From an uncultured Clostridium sp. (GTDB lineage Bacteria; Bacillota; Clostridia; Clostridiales; Clostridiaceae): a stretch of DNA of 64,000 nt. Positions 28,786-38,714 of the stretch are shown piece after piece. The DNA lies in the NCBI RefSeq assembly GCF_947072515.1, contig NZ_CAMTIG010000001.1:1-64000 (forward strand), in the 5' to 3' direction. The number at the start of each line of letters is the position of its first letter. Within the stretch, counting starts at the first letter, position 1. The position numbers and the translations under genes are program-made. The notes beneath the pieces were generated by a model, which saw only the letters and a program-made list of their open reading frames with translations, was not told the DNA's origin and did no database searches.

Positions 28786-29748
28786 TTGGAAAACGGATTT
28801 TTAAAAACAAAACTAAAAGATTATCCTATAGGCTTTATAGGAACTTGTCTTGGAGCTGCTACTTTAGCAAATGTCTTTTCTAGTCATGGGTATCCTATGA
28901 TTTTAGATATTTTCATTTACGTAGGCTCTGTTGCTTTACTTATTTATATACTAAAATTGATCATGTACCCAAAAGTTGTTTGGGGAGAAATGAATAATAC
29001 TATTTTTATGGCATTATATCCAACTACTACAATGCTTTTAATGAATATTGGTGTTTATTTTGCAAAATTCAATTATTCAATTGGTCATGGAATTTGGCTT
29101 TTTGCTTTATTATTAAATGTATTTTATGTAGTATTCTTTTTAATAAGACACGTTATTATAAAATTTGATATTACTACAGTTTTACCTTGTTGGTATGTTC
29201 TTTTAGCAGGTATTTCTGTATCATGTGTAACAAGTGAACCAATGCATGCCAAAGCACTTGTTAAACCAATATTTTACTTTATAGTTATGGCTGTATTAAC
29301 TTCATTACCAGTAGTTATATATAGACTAAAAACTGTAGAAGTTCCTGATCATCAATATCCTTTAATAGGAATTTTTGCTGCTCCAGGATCACTTTGTACT
29401 ATAAGTTATGTAACTTTATATCCACATCCAAATGTATATTTAGTTAGTTTCTTCTTTGCTTTATCAGTAGCTGCTGTAATTTTTGATTACTTAAACTTAC
29501 CAAGAGTTATGTCATTAAAATTCAGCCCAGCTTTTGCGGGATATACCTTCCCACTTGCAATTGCTTTAGTTGCTTCTGTAAAAGTATATGGTTATTTAAC
29601 TAAGTTTGGATTCCATAACTATGCCGAGATAGTTAAATGGATTTGCGGAATAGAATTTTTTATGACTACAGCTATAATAGGATTTATTCTATTTAATTTC
29701 ATATTTAATTATTTCTTCAATATACCAAAATTCAAGTTTACAAAATAA
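28786..29748 (+). CDS. TDT family (TehA/SLAC1-like) transporter
   Basis: TTG start at 28786 with GAGGTGA at 28774 (the track GTG at 28777 is inside the RBS); ten-TM-like, YPIGFIGTCLGAATLANVF...MALYPTTTMLLMNIGVY. Confidence 0.8.
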   Translation: MENGFLKTKLKDYPIGFIGTCLGAATLANVFSSHGYPMILDIFIYVGSVALLIYILKLIMYPKVVWGEMNNTIFMALYPTTTMLLMNIGVYFAKFNYSIGHGIWLFALLLNVFYVVFFLIRHVIIKFDITTVLPCWYVLLAGISVSCVTSEPMHAKALVKPIFYFIVMAVLTSLPVVIYRLKTVEVPDHQYPLIGIFAAPGSLCTISYVTLYPHPNVYLVSFFFALSVAAVIFDYLNLPRVMSLKFSPAFAGYTFPLAIALVASVKVYGYLTKFGFHNYAEIVKWICGIEFFMTTAIIGFILFNFIFNYFFNIPKFKFTK

Positions 29749-29794
29749 GAGCAACCTTTACAATTTGCTCAAATATTAATATATATACACAATA

Positions 29795-29832
29795 AAAAAG
29801 AAAGCAGAATATATAACTTCTGCTTTCTTTTT
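29795..29832 (+). terminator. Terminator after TDT transporter
   Basis: AAAAAGAAAGCAGAA / TTCTGCTTTCTTTTT. Confidence 0.8.
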
Positions 29833-29852
29833 CTATTAATTCACTCCAACAA

Positions 29853-29894
29853 ATTAAAGAAGCTAAATTAGTGGAATAATTTAGCTTCTTTAAT
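29853..29894 (-). terminator. Terminator hairpin overlapping the 3' end of the LysR CDS
   Basis: 17-bp arms ATTAAAGAAGCTAAATT / AATTTAGCTTCTTTAAT; stop codon at 29868-29870. Confidence 0.7.
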
Positions 29895-30734
29895 AAATAC
29901 ATTCATATTATTATTTATAAATTTATCTCTATGACATATAAATAATAATTCCCTATGAATTTCTATATTTTTAATATTTAATTTCTTTAAAACCCCATAT
30001 TTCAGTTCTCTCTTTATGCATCTCTCAGATACACATCCTATCCCCATCCCACTTTCTACGCTTCTTTTTATCGCTTCTGTGCTTCCAAGCTCCATTACTA
30101 CATCTATTTCTAAATTTTTTTTAATAAAAGTATTTTCTATAATTTCTCTAGTTCCACTTCCTGGTTCCCTCATAATAAGCGAAACTCGATTTCCTTCTAT
30201 TTCATCCAATTTACCTCTTGAATTTTCACCTATAAAAACTAGATTATCATCCCAAAACTTTTCAACATTTATTTCATCAGATCTTATACTTCCTTCTACA
30301 AAAGCAAAATCAATTTCATTTTTTAATATAAGATTTTCTATATTTTCTGTATTATCTATAATTAAAGATATCTTTATATCTCTATATTTATTATTAAATT
30401 TTTTAATAATAGTTGGAAGTACATAAATACCTATAGTTGTACTAGCACCTATTTTTATTTCACCACTACGACTTTCTTTTATACTCCTAATTTTATCAAC
30501 ACCCTCTTCGTATAAGTTAAGGATTCTTCTTACATAATTTAAATATACTTCCCCTTCATTAGTTAGCTTTATTCTTTTCCCAATTCTATCAAATAATTTT
30601 ACTTCTAATTCCATTTCTAATTCTTGAATTGCTTGGCTTACAGAAGGCTGACTTATATATAGTTTACGTCCTACTTTAGTCATATTAAGTTCCATAGCTG
30701 TTTCATAAAAAATCCTAAGCTTTCTAAAATTCAT
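29868..30734 (-). CDS. LysR family transcriptional regulator (CysL-like)
   Basis: MNFRKLRIFYETAMELNMTKVGRKLYISQPSVSQAIQELEMELEVKLFDRIGKRIKLTNEGEVY. Confidence 0.93.
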   Translation of the reverse strand: MNFRKLRIFYETAMELNMTKVGRKLYISQPSVSQAIQELEMELEVKLFDRIGKRIKLTNEGEVYLNYVRRILNLYEEGVDKIRSIKESRSGEIKIGASTTIGIYVLPTIIKKFNNKYRDIKISLIIDNTENIENLILKNEIDFAFVEGSIRSDEINVEKFWDDNLVFIGENSRGKLDEIEGNRVSLIMREPGSGTREIIENTFIKKNLEIDVVMELGSTEAIKRSVESGMGIGCVSERCIKRELKYGVLKKLNIKNIEIHRELLFICHRDKFINNNMNVFIKEAKLFH

Positions 30735-30791
30735 CCTAGATCACTCCCTTTACATTAATTAAAAATAAGGCATTGCATTTTGCAACACCCT

Positions 30792-31079
30792 TTATTTATC
30801 CTTTACATCTTCATAATCAACATCAATTGCTCCTGAAGTATCAAAATCATCTTCTACTTGCTCTTCATAAGTATCATTAGTCTTACTATAATTTATATTA
30901 TTATAATGATTTTCTTCCGTCTCTTTAGGTTTTGATATTTTTTTTCTAATCTTAACTACTGCCCATATGATTAATATAGCTAAAATTACATATGGAAGTG
31001 CTGTGATTATAAATTTTGCAATTATAATTAATATTAATATTGTAATTAGTGTATATAAAATCCCTCTATATTTATTCAT
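30792..31079 (-). CDS. Small membrane protein with acidic C-terminal tail
   Basis: 95 aa, two TM-like stretches then EEQVEDDFDTSGAIDVDYEDVKDK. Confidence 0.65.
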   Translation of the reverse strand: MNKYRGILYTLITILILIIIAKFIITALPYVILAILIIWAVVKIRKKISKPKETEENHYNNINYSKTNDTYEEQVEDDFDTSGAIDVDYEDVKDK

Positions 31080-31219
31080 ACTCTCATTCCTTTATTTATG
31101 TAATTTATACTTTCTATTATACAATAAAAAATATGTTAATAGAAGTTACTATTTTAAAAAGATTTATCTTAACTATCTTTTAAGTTATTCTATACCTCTT
31201 TATTCTTTTTGTCAATAAA

Positions 31220-31245
31220 AAAGACAAGGTTTCCCTTGTCTCTTT
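31220..31245 (-). terminator. Terminator-like hairpin after permease
   Basis: AAAGACAAGG / CCTTGTCTCTTT. Confidence 0.65.
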
Positions 31246-31248
31246 AAT

Positions 31249-32685
31249 CTATGCCATTTGTTGTTTTTTCTTTCTCGCTATCTTCGGTAAAATAAATCCA
31301 AGTCCTACTAATATAAATGGTGTTGCTACATTTAATAGAAGTTGGAACCACCAGCTACTTGAATAAGTAGTTACTCCTTGTGGTACCATTCCAAAAATAC
31401 ATGCAAATGCTGTAAATACAAAACACCATGCACCAATTATAAAACCAACAGTATGATTTTTAATGAACTTGTATTTTGAATCATATTTTGATGTAGCCTT
31501 TTTAATTGCCATATAAGCTAAGAATACCCATAGATACCTTAATGGCATTACTACTGCATTAAGTCTTAGTAACCAAGTAAATAATTCATTCATATTTCCG
31601 ATTCCAAGTGCTGGAACTACAATCAATATTCCAACTAGCACCGCAGTCATTAAGTATCCTTTAATAGGTGCTCCATGCTCATTTGTTACAGTTAATGCTT
31701 TTGGTACAAACTCGTCATCTGTATCTGCTAGTAACACTTTAAGCGGTGCATCTATAGAGAAAATCAATGCTGATACTTGTGCTAAAACATTTGCTATAGC
31801 ATATATAATCATTAAAACATTACCTACTCCATAAAATTCACCTAACTTTTGGAATGCTAAATATTGTCCATTCATCATTAAATCTGATGGAATATTATTA
31901 GCATCAAACATCATTCCCATTGCTACAGAGCCTAAAATTGCTGTTACACCAACCATTATAGCTAATACAATCATTCCTCTTGGGAATTCTTTTGATGGAT
32001 TCTTCGTATTATTTACATATGGAGAAATTTTTTCTGCTCCTCCAACTGCAAATACTAACATAGAAATAGTAGTTAAATAAGTAAAATTAAAGTTTGGCAT
32101 TATACTATGTACAGAAATATCTGTTGTAGCTACGTGTACTCCTCTTATAAATGGAGCTCCAATCATTAATAATATATATAATATTCCCATAATAAATGTA
32201 GCAGTCCCTGCTATAGTTCCTATTTTCTTTAATGAGTTCATTCCTCTTGATGCAATCCATAAGAAAAATAAGAATATTGCTAGTGAAATAAGTTGTGCAA
32301 CTAAAGGATTCATACTACTATAGAAAGTTCCATCACCTTTAAATACCCAACCTAATGCTACTAATACATATTGTGGTTTTTGTGCTAAATAAGGTATATG
32401 TACAACCCAGTATGTCCATCCTGCAAAGTAAGCAAGTTTTTTTCCCATTGTATTACCGATCCAACTACTTACTCCACCTTTACTGTCTTTAAATACTGAT
32501 CCTAATTCTCCTACCATTAATGCATATGGTATAAAATACAATGCAATTATTAAAATCCAAGATGCTATAACTTCTAATCCTTGGTTTGCAAAGTTATTAA
32601 CAACATTTCCAAATCCAAAAACCATTACGAAGGCCATAAATGCAAGATTATACCACCTTAATTTCTTTTCTTCATTATCTATCAT
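31249..32685 (-). CDS. APC superfamily amino acid permease (glutamate/GABA antiporter-like)
   Basis: 12-TM-like; MAFVMVFGFGNVVNNFANQGLEVIASWILIIALYFIPYALMVGELGSVFKDSKGGVSSWIG. Confidence 0.83.
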   Translation of the reverse strand: MIDNEEKKLRWYNLAFMAFVMVFGFGNVVNNFANQGLEVIASWILIIALYFIPYALMVGELGSVFKDSKGGVSSWIGNTMGKKLAYFAGWTYWVVHIPYLAQKPQYVLVALGWVFKGDGTFYSSMNPLVAQLISLAIFLFFLWIASRGMNSLKKIGTIAGTATFIMGILYILLMIGAPFIRGVHVATTDISVHSIMPNFNFTYLTTISMLVFAVGGAEKISPYVNNTKNPSKEFPRGMIVLAIMVGVTAILGSVAMGMMFDANNIPSDLMMNGQYLAFQKLGEFYGVGNVLMIIYAIANVLAQVSALIFSIDAPLKVLLADTDDEFVPKALTVTNEHGAPIKGYLMTAVLVGILIVVPALGIGNMNELFTWLLRLNAVVMPLRYLWVFLAYMAIKKATSKYDSKYKFIKNHTVGFIIGAWCFVFTAFACIFGMVPQGVTTYSSSWWFQLLLNVATPFILVGLGFILPKIARKKKQQMA

Positions 32686-32901
32686 ATTTTCTTCTCACTT
32701 TCCTTTGCTTTATTACAAATTTATTAATATATTCATTGTATCAATTTTTACATAAAACGACAACATTTTGTTAATAAAAATAATTTTTTTTTACTAATTT
32801 GAAGTTTTTTATCTTTTTAACTGGTTAAAATTAATTTTCATCTCTTTTCTTTGTCATTATATCAAATTTTTTTAATTTTAAATTAACAAGAAGATAAAAA
32901 A

Positions 32902-32934
32902 AGACATAGAACTTTTTTGAAAGTTTCTATGTCT
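32902..32934 (-). terminator. Terminator-like hairpin after NCS2 permease
   Basis: AGACATAGA / TCTATGTCT with extended pairing. Confidence 0.55.
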
Positions 32935-32940
32935 AAACTT

Positions 32941-34266
32941 TTATGTTATAAAAAATTTTAATATAAAGATTACTCCTATTACTACTGTAGTCAATGAAAC
33001 CTGTTTTACTTTTCCTGTTGTTACTTTTAAAACTATATATGATATTATTCCAAATATTATTCCATCTGAAATACTATAAGAAAATGGCATCATTATTATA
33101 GTTAAAAAAGCTGGAATAGATTCAGTAAAATCATCTAATTGAATTTCCTTTATAGGTTCTATCATAAATAATCCTACTAGTATTAATGTCGATGCTGTAA
33201 CCGCAGAAGTTATAACACCAAATATAGGAAAGAAAAATAAAGCTATTATAAACATGACTGCTGTAGTAACTGCAGTTAAACCTGTTCTTCCCCCTTCTGC
33301 AACTCCTGAAGCACTTTCAACAAATGTACTTACTGTACTTGTCCCTATGCAAGCTCCAAAAGTAGTTCCTATGGCATCAGATAATAATGCTTTTTTTATG
33401 TTTGGCACATTTCCATTTTCATCTAACATTTTTGCTTTAGTTGCCACTCCCACTAAAGTACCAATAGTATCAAATAAATCCATAAATAATAATGTAAATA
33501 AAACAATTACCATATTCCATGAAAGTATATCATGCCATTGAAAATTAAAAAGACTATGTGCTATAGATGGTGGTGCACTAACTATAGCTGTAGGAACTTT
33601 AGTTATTCCTAAAGGAATTCCTATTATTGCAGTTATAATCATTCCTATAAACAATGCACCCTTCATTTTTCTAGCTAATAATATTCCTGTTATTAAAAGT
33701 CCAATAATCGCCAATAATGCTGGTCCTTTCATAACATTTCCAAGAGATAATATAGTACCTCCATCCTTAGGATGTATTACAATTCCAGCTCCCTCAAGTC
33801 CTACTAATGCTATAAAAAGCCCAATACCTACTGATATTCCATTTTTTATACAATTAGGTATTGAGTTTACTATAGCTTCTCTTACATTAAATAATGTTAA
33901 AAGAATAAATATAATTCCTTCTAAAAAAACTGCTGTAAGAGCAAACTCATACGAATATCCCATTTGAAGAACTATCGTATAAGCAAAAAATGCATTCAAG
34001 CCCATCCCCGGTGCTTGTGCAAAAGGTAGTTTTGCATATATCCCCATAATTAACGTTGCTACAACTGCAGCTATTGCTGTAGATGTAAAGACTGCTCCAC
34101 TATTCATTCCAGCTGCTGAAAGAATTGCTGGGTTTACAATTAAGATGTATGCCATTGTCATAAATGTTGTTACTCCAGCTAAAACTTCTGTTTTTGTACT
34201 AGAACCGCTTTTACTTATTTCAAAGTAATTATCCAACATACCATTTTTTCTAAAAATCTTTTTCAT
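32941..34266 (-). CDS. NCS2 family purine permease (AzgA/PbuG-like)
   Basis: TKTEVLAGVTTFMTMAYILIVNPAILSAAGM; FAQAPGMGLNAFFAYTIV. Confidence 0.93.
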   Translation of the reverse strand: MKKIFRKNGMLDNYFEISKSGSSTKTEVLAGVTTFMTMAYILIVNPAILSAAGMNSGAVFTSTAIAAVVATLIMGIYAKLPFAQAPGMGLNAFFAYTIVLQMGYSYEFALTAVFLEGIIFILLTLFNVREAIVNSIPNCIKNGISVGIGLFIALVGLEGAGIVIHPKDGGTILSLGNVMKGPALLAIIGLLITGILLARKMKGALFIGMIITAIIGIPLGITKVPTAIVSAPPSIAHSLFNFQWHDILSWNMVIVLFTLLFMDLFDTIGTLVGVATKAKMLDENGNVPNIKKALLSDAIGTTFGACIGTSTVSTFVESASGVAEGGRTGLTAVTTAVMFIIALFFFPIFGVITSAVTASTLILVGLFMIEPIKEIQLDDFTESIPAFLTIIMMPFSYSISDGIIFGIISYIVLKVTTGKVKQVSLTTVVIGVIFILKFFIT

Positions 34267-34423
34267 CTTATCACTCTTTCAAATTTATTACTTAACTATA
34301 ATATAATATTTTTCGTCTTTTTTCTACATTTCTGCGAATATTTTTCGTTATTTTCTTAATAATATTCATATTCAATTAAATAAAACATATTTATATTTCA
34401 TTTTCTTCTTAGAATATCCGTAT

Positions 34424-35722
34424 TTATTTAAGTGTCAACTTTATTTTTTCTATTCGCCTATCTTTAATTTCTATTGCCTCTAGTATGTATTCATCCTTCT
34501 CTATAACTATTTCTCTATCATCCTCTGGTACTTCCCCAAGAATAGTTACTATATAACCATTTATAGTATCATAATCTCCTTCTATTAAGTTTAAATTAAA
34601 TCTTTCATTAAATTCATTAATAGTTAGCGTTCCTTTCAATAGATAATGATTTGCATCTATTGTTTTTACTACAGGTTCCTCTAAGTCATACTCGTCTTCT
34701 ATTTCTCCCATTATTTCTTCAATTAAATCTTCCATAGTTGCTATTCCTGACACTCCACCATATTCATCTATTAAAATTGCCATATGTGTTCTTGTCTTTT
34801 TTAAATCTTTAAAAAGTTCATTTGTTCTTTTAGTTTCCGGGAAAAATTTTGGTTCTTGTAGAATTCCTCTGATATCCATATTATCAAATCCAGCCCTCTT
34901 TGCTTCTACTAACATATCTTTTAAATAAAGTATTCCTATAATATTATCTATCTCTCCTTCATAAACAGGTATTCGTGAATATTGAAGATTCAAAATTTGA
35001 TCTAAATAACTTTCTGTAGGTTCATCTATATCTATCATAGATGCATCTTTTCTAGATGTCATAATCTCCTTTGCCATTCTATCATTAAATTCAAATACAT
35101 TATCAATCATATCTCTTTCTTCTTCTTTTATTGTTCCATATTCTTCTCCCTCAGAGAGCATTGCCCTAATCTCTTCTTCTGAAACTCTGTCTTCTATTCC
35201 TGTTTGATTATTTCCAGTTATCTTTAAAACAAAAGCAGTTGAAAAGGAAAGTATTTTTATAAATGGCTTTGCTATAACTGATACTATATAAATTACTCTT
35301 ACAGTTGCCATTGCTGTTTTTTCTGCTTTCTTTAATGCAATTCTTTTTGGTACTAATTCTCCAAAAACTAAAGTTATATATGATAAAACTACAGTCACTC
35401 CTATTAAAGAAATTTGGTGCACATATGGTATATCATATTTTGCTAAAGAATTTCCTATAGCACTAGATACACCTGTTGCTGCTGATGCACTAGAAAAGAA
35501 GCTTGCAAGAGTTATTCCCACTTGAATTGTTGCGAAAAAATTACTTGGTTCAAGCATTAATTTTTCTAAAAGCTTTGCTTTTTTATCTCCATTTTCACTT
35601 AGTATTCTTATTTTAGTTTTATTTACTGATACTATAGCCATTTCTGCTGCTGAAAAAAATGCATTAACGCATGTTAAAATCAAAATTAAAATTAATTCTG
35701 GCATTATATTAAGAATATCCAT
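34424..35722 (-). CDS. HlyC/CorC (CNNM) family protein: DUF21, CBS pair, CorC_HlyC
   Basis: FFSAAEMAIVSVNKTKIR; DEYGGVSGIATMEDLIEEIMGEIEDEYD. Confidence 0.95.
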   Translation of the reverse strand: MDILNIMPELILILILTCVNAFFSAAEMAIVSVNKTKIRILSENGDKKAKLLEKLMLEPSNFFATIQVGITLASFFSSASAATGVSSAIGNSLAKYDIPYVHQISLIGVTVVLSYITLVFGELVPKRIALKKAEKTAMATVRVIYIVSVIAKPFIKILSFSTAFVLKITGNNQTGIEDRVSEEEIRAMLSEGEEYGTIKEEERDMIDNVFEFNDRMAKEIMTSRKDASMIDIDEPTESYLDQILNLQYSRIPVYEGEIDNIIGILYLKDMLVEAKRAGFDNMDIRGILQEPKFFPETKRTNELFKDLKKTRTHMAILIDEYGGVSGIATMEDLIEEIMGEIEDEYDLEEPVVKTIDANHYLLKGTLTINEFNERFNLNLIEGDYDTINGYIVTILGEVPEDDREIVIEKDEYILEAIEIKDRRIEKIKLTLK

Positions 35723-35865
35723 ATTTTCTCTCCTTTAATTCTTTAAATATAATTTTAGTATGTTCAATATAGTATTTATTTAAACTTCACAATTCTCTAA
35801 TACTTAAGATAGTTATTAATGATATAATTATCTTAAATTTCAAAAATTTTAGGAGGTGTTTCTAT

Positions 35866-37629
35866 ATGAATGGAAACTGGAGTTTAAATGAGCTTTATAC
35901 TGGATTTGATTCAAAAGAGTTTAAGGCTGATTTAAATTTATTTGATAAAAAAATCAATGAATATAAGGATTTTGTAGATGCTTTAATCTCTAATCCCAAT
36001 ACAAAAGAAAGTCTTGAAAACTATATCGTATTAACTAACGAGTTTAAAGAACTTGGAAACAAGTTAATTATGTACTCAAACTTAGTTATTAGCGTTAACA
36101 CTAAAGATTCTGTTGGACTTAAAACTATAGAAATCTTAGAACAAAAATTAGCATCTATTGCTGATTCTGAAGCTAAACTTTATAAATGGATTGGAAGTAT
36201 AAAGAACTTATCTGAATTGATTTCTTCTTCTGATTTATTAAAACAACATGAATTCCACTTAAATGAAGTAAAAGAACAAAGTACACATCTTTTAAGTGAT
36301 AAAGAAGAATTATTAATTGCTCAAATGAAAGGTTCTGGTTCTTCTGCTTGGACAAAACTTAAAGATTTAGAAACTTCATCTCTTCTTATAGATTATGATG
36401 GAAAATCTCTACCTCTAAGTGTTATAAGAAATATGGCTTTTGACTCAAGTGAAAAGGTTAGAAAAGCTGCTTATGAAGCTGAACTTGAAGGTTATAAGAA
36501 AATCGAAAATTCTGTAGCGGCTTGCTTAAACGGTGTTAAAGGTGAAGTAATAACTGTTTCTAAGTTAAGAGGTTATAAAACTCCACTTGAAGAAACAGTA
36601 GTAAATTCTAGATTAGATATGGATTCTTTAAACGCTATGCTAGATGCTATGAAAGAAAGCTATCCTGTTTTTAGAAAGTATTTCCAAAGAAAAGCAGAAA
36701 TATTAGGAAATAAAAATGGCTTACCTTTCTATAATCTTTTTGCTCCTATTGTTGATTCAGATCAAAAATTCACTTTTGAAGAAGCAAAAGCTTTTATAAT
36801 TGAAAACTTTTCTTCATTCTCTGATAAACTTGGAAACTTTGCAAAAACTGCTATAGAAAATAATTGGGTTGATGTATATCCTAAAGAAGGAAAAGTTGGT
36901 GGTGCTTTCTGTGAAAATCTTCATATGATTGGTGAAAGCCGTATCATGTTAAACTTTGGAGAAACTTTAAGTGATGTTATAACTTTAGCTCACGAATTAG
37001 GTCATGGATATCATGGTGATTGTCTTTTAACTCAAACTTCAATCAATTCTGATTATCCAATGCCTATTGCAGAAACAGCATCTACATTCTGTGAAACTAT
37101 AGTAAAGAAAGCTGCTGTTAAAAATGCATCTCCTAAAGATGCTTTAGCTATATTAGAAACTGAAATTTCAGACTGTGCTCAAATAATTGTAGACATTATG
37201 AGTAGATTCTTATTTGAAAAAGAAGTTTTTGAAAAAAGAGAAGAAGCTTCTATATCGGCTTCTGAACTAAATGAAATAATGATAAAAGCACAAAAAGAAA
37301 CTTATGGTGATGGTCTAGATAATGAATTTTTACATCCTTACATGTGGGCTTGTAAACCTCATTATTATTATGCAGAAGCAAACTTTTATAACTTCCCATA
37401 TGCTTTTGGACTTTTATTCTCTAAAGGTTTATATGCTGAATACTTAAAAAGAGGCGATGAATTTGTAAAAGCTTACGATGAACTTTTAAGTGTAACAGGA
37501 AAAATGAAACTTGCAGATATTACAAAACTTATGAATATAGATATAACTTCAATAGATTTCTGGAGAAATTCTTTAAAAACAATTGAAGAGGATATAGAAA
37601 AATTCTTAGAATTAAGTAAAAACTTATAA
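35866..37629 (+). CDS. M3 family oligoendopeptidase (PepF-like)
   Basis: HEXXH motif LAHELGHGYHG; GGAGGTG RBS. Confidence 0.95.
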   Translation: MNGNWSLNELYTGFDSKEFKADLNLFDKKINEYKDFVDALISNPNTKESLENYIVLTNEFKELGNKLIMYSNLVISVNTKDSVGLKTIEILEQKLASIADSEAKLYKWIGSIKNLSELISSSDLLKQHEFHLNEVKEQSTHLLSDKEELLIAQMKGSGSSAWTKLKDLETSSLLIDYDGKSLPLSVIRNMAFDSSEKVRKAAYEAELEGYKKIENSVAACLNGVKGEVITVSKLRGYKTPLEETVVNSRLDMDSLNAMLDAMKESYPVFRKYFQRKAEILGNKNGLPFYNLFAPIVDSDQKFTFEEAKAFIIENFSSFSDKLGNFAKTAIENNWVDVYPKEGKVGGAFCENLHMIGESRIMLNFGETLSDVITLAHELGHGYHGDCLLTQTSINSDYPMPIAETASTFCETIVKKAAVKNASPKDALAILETEISDCAQIIVDIMSRFLFEKEVFEKREEASISASELNEIMIKAQKETYGDGLDNEFLHPYMWACKPHYYYAEANFYNFPYAFGLLFSKGLYAEYLKRGDEFVKAYDELLSVTGKMKLADITKLMNIDITSIDFWRNSLKTIEEDIEKFLELSKNL

Positions 37630-37634
37630 TAAAA

Positions 37635-37664
37635 AAATCCCTTAGGAAAATTCCTAAGGGATTT
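37635..37664. terminator. Bidirectional terminator between convergent genes
   Basis: AAATCCCTTAGGAA-aa-TTCCTAAGGGATTT flanked by A- and T-runs. Confidence 0.85.
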
Positions 37665-37680
37665 ATTATAACAAATAAAA

Positions 37681-38682
37681 TTATTTGCTCATTGCTTCTT
37701 CTACAGCAACAGCTACAGCAACAGTAGCTCCTACCATTGGGTTGTTACCCATTCCGATAAGACCCATCATTTCAACGTGAGCTGGAACTGATGATGATCC
37801 TGCGAATTGTGCATCTGAATGCATTCTTCCCATTGTATCAGTCATACCATATGAAGCAGGACCTGCTGCCATATTGTCTGGGTGAAGAGTTCTTCCTGTT
37901 CCACCACCTGATGCTACTGAGAAGTATCTTTTACCTTCATTAACACATTCTTTTTTGTAAGTTCCAGCAACTGGATGTTGGAATCTTGTTGGGTTAGTTG
38001 AGTTACCAGTGATTGATACGTCAACACCTTCTGAGTGCATTATAGCAACACCTTCTCTAACATCGTTAGCACCGTAACATCTAACTTTAGCTCTATCTCC
38101 ATTTGAGTAAGCTTTTTCTTTAACTACTTTTAATTCTGAAGTATAAAAATCAAAGTCAGTTTGAACATATGTGAATCCATTGATTCTTGATATAATTTGA
38201 GCAGCATCTTTTCCTAATCCGTTTAAGATTACTCTTAATGGCTCTTTTCTTACTTTGTTTGCTTTTTCAGCTATTTTAATAGCTCCTTCAGCAGCAGCGA
38301 AACTTTCGTGTCCTGCTAAGAATGCGAAACATTTAGTTTCTTCTCTTAAAAGCATAGCTCCTAAGTTTCCGTGTCCTAAACCAACTTTTCTGTCGTCAGC
38401 AACTGATCCTGGAATACAAAATGCTTGTAATCCTTCTCCGATTGCTTCAGCAGCTTCAGCAGCTTTTGTGCATCCTTTTTTAATTGCTATAGCAGCACCT
38501 AAAGTATAAGCCCATCCAGCATTTTCAAATGCGATTGGTTGAGTTTCTTTAGCTATTGTGTATGGGTCAATCCCTACTTCATCACAAATTGCTTTAGCAT
38601 CTTCTATTTTGTCCATCCCGTACTTATTAAGAACAGGTATGATTTGGTCTATTCTTCTTTCATAACTTTCAAATAATGCCAT
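37681..38682 (-). CDS. GGGtGRT family protein (unknown function)
   Basis: Signature SVASGGGTGRTLHPDNMAAGPASYGMTDTMGRMHSDAQFAGSSSVPAHVEMMGLIGMGNNPMVGATVAVAVAVEEAM. Confidence 0.92.
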   Translation of the reverse strand: MALFESYERRIDQIIPVLNKYGMDKIEDAKAICDEVGIDPYTIAKETQPIAFENAGWAYTLGAAIAIKKGCTKAAEAAEAIGEGLQAFCIPGSVADDRKVGLGHGNLGAMLLREETKCFAFLAGHESFAAAEGAIKIAEKANKVRKEPLRVILNGLGKDAAQIISRINGFTYVQTDFDFYTSELKVVKEKAYSNGDRAKVRCYGANDVREGVAIMHSEGVDVSITGNSTNPTRFQHPVAGTYKKECVNEGKRYFSVASGGGTGRTLHPDNMAAGPASYGMTDTMGRMHSDAQFAGSSSVPAHVEMMGLIGMGNNPMVGATVAVAVAVEEAMSK

Positions 38683-38714
38683 GATTAAATTCCTCCTTAC
38701 AATCTTAATTTAAA

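Noticed and set aside
34267-34423. Purine riboswitch upstream of the NCS2 permease
   Set aside because: Conserved core (e.g. GTTTCTACC...CCGTAAA...GACTA) not found on the minus strand.
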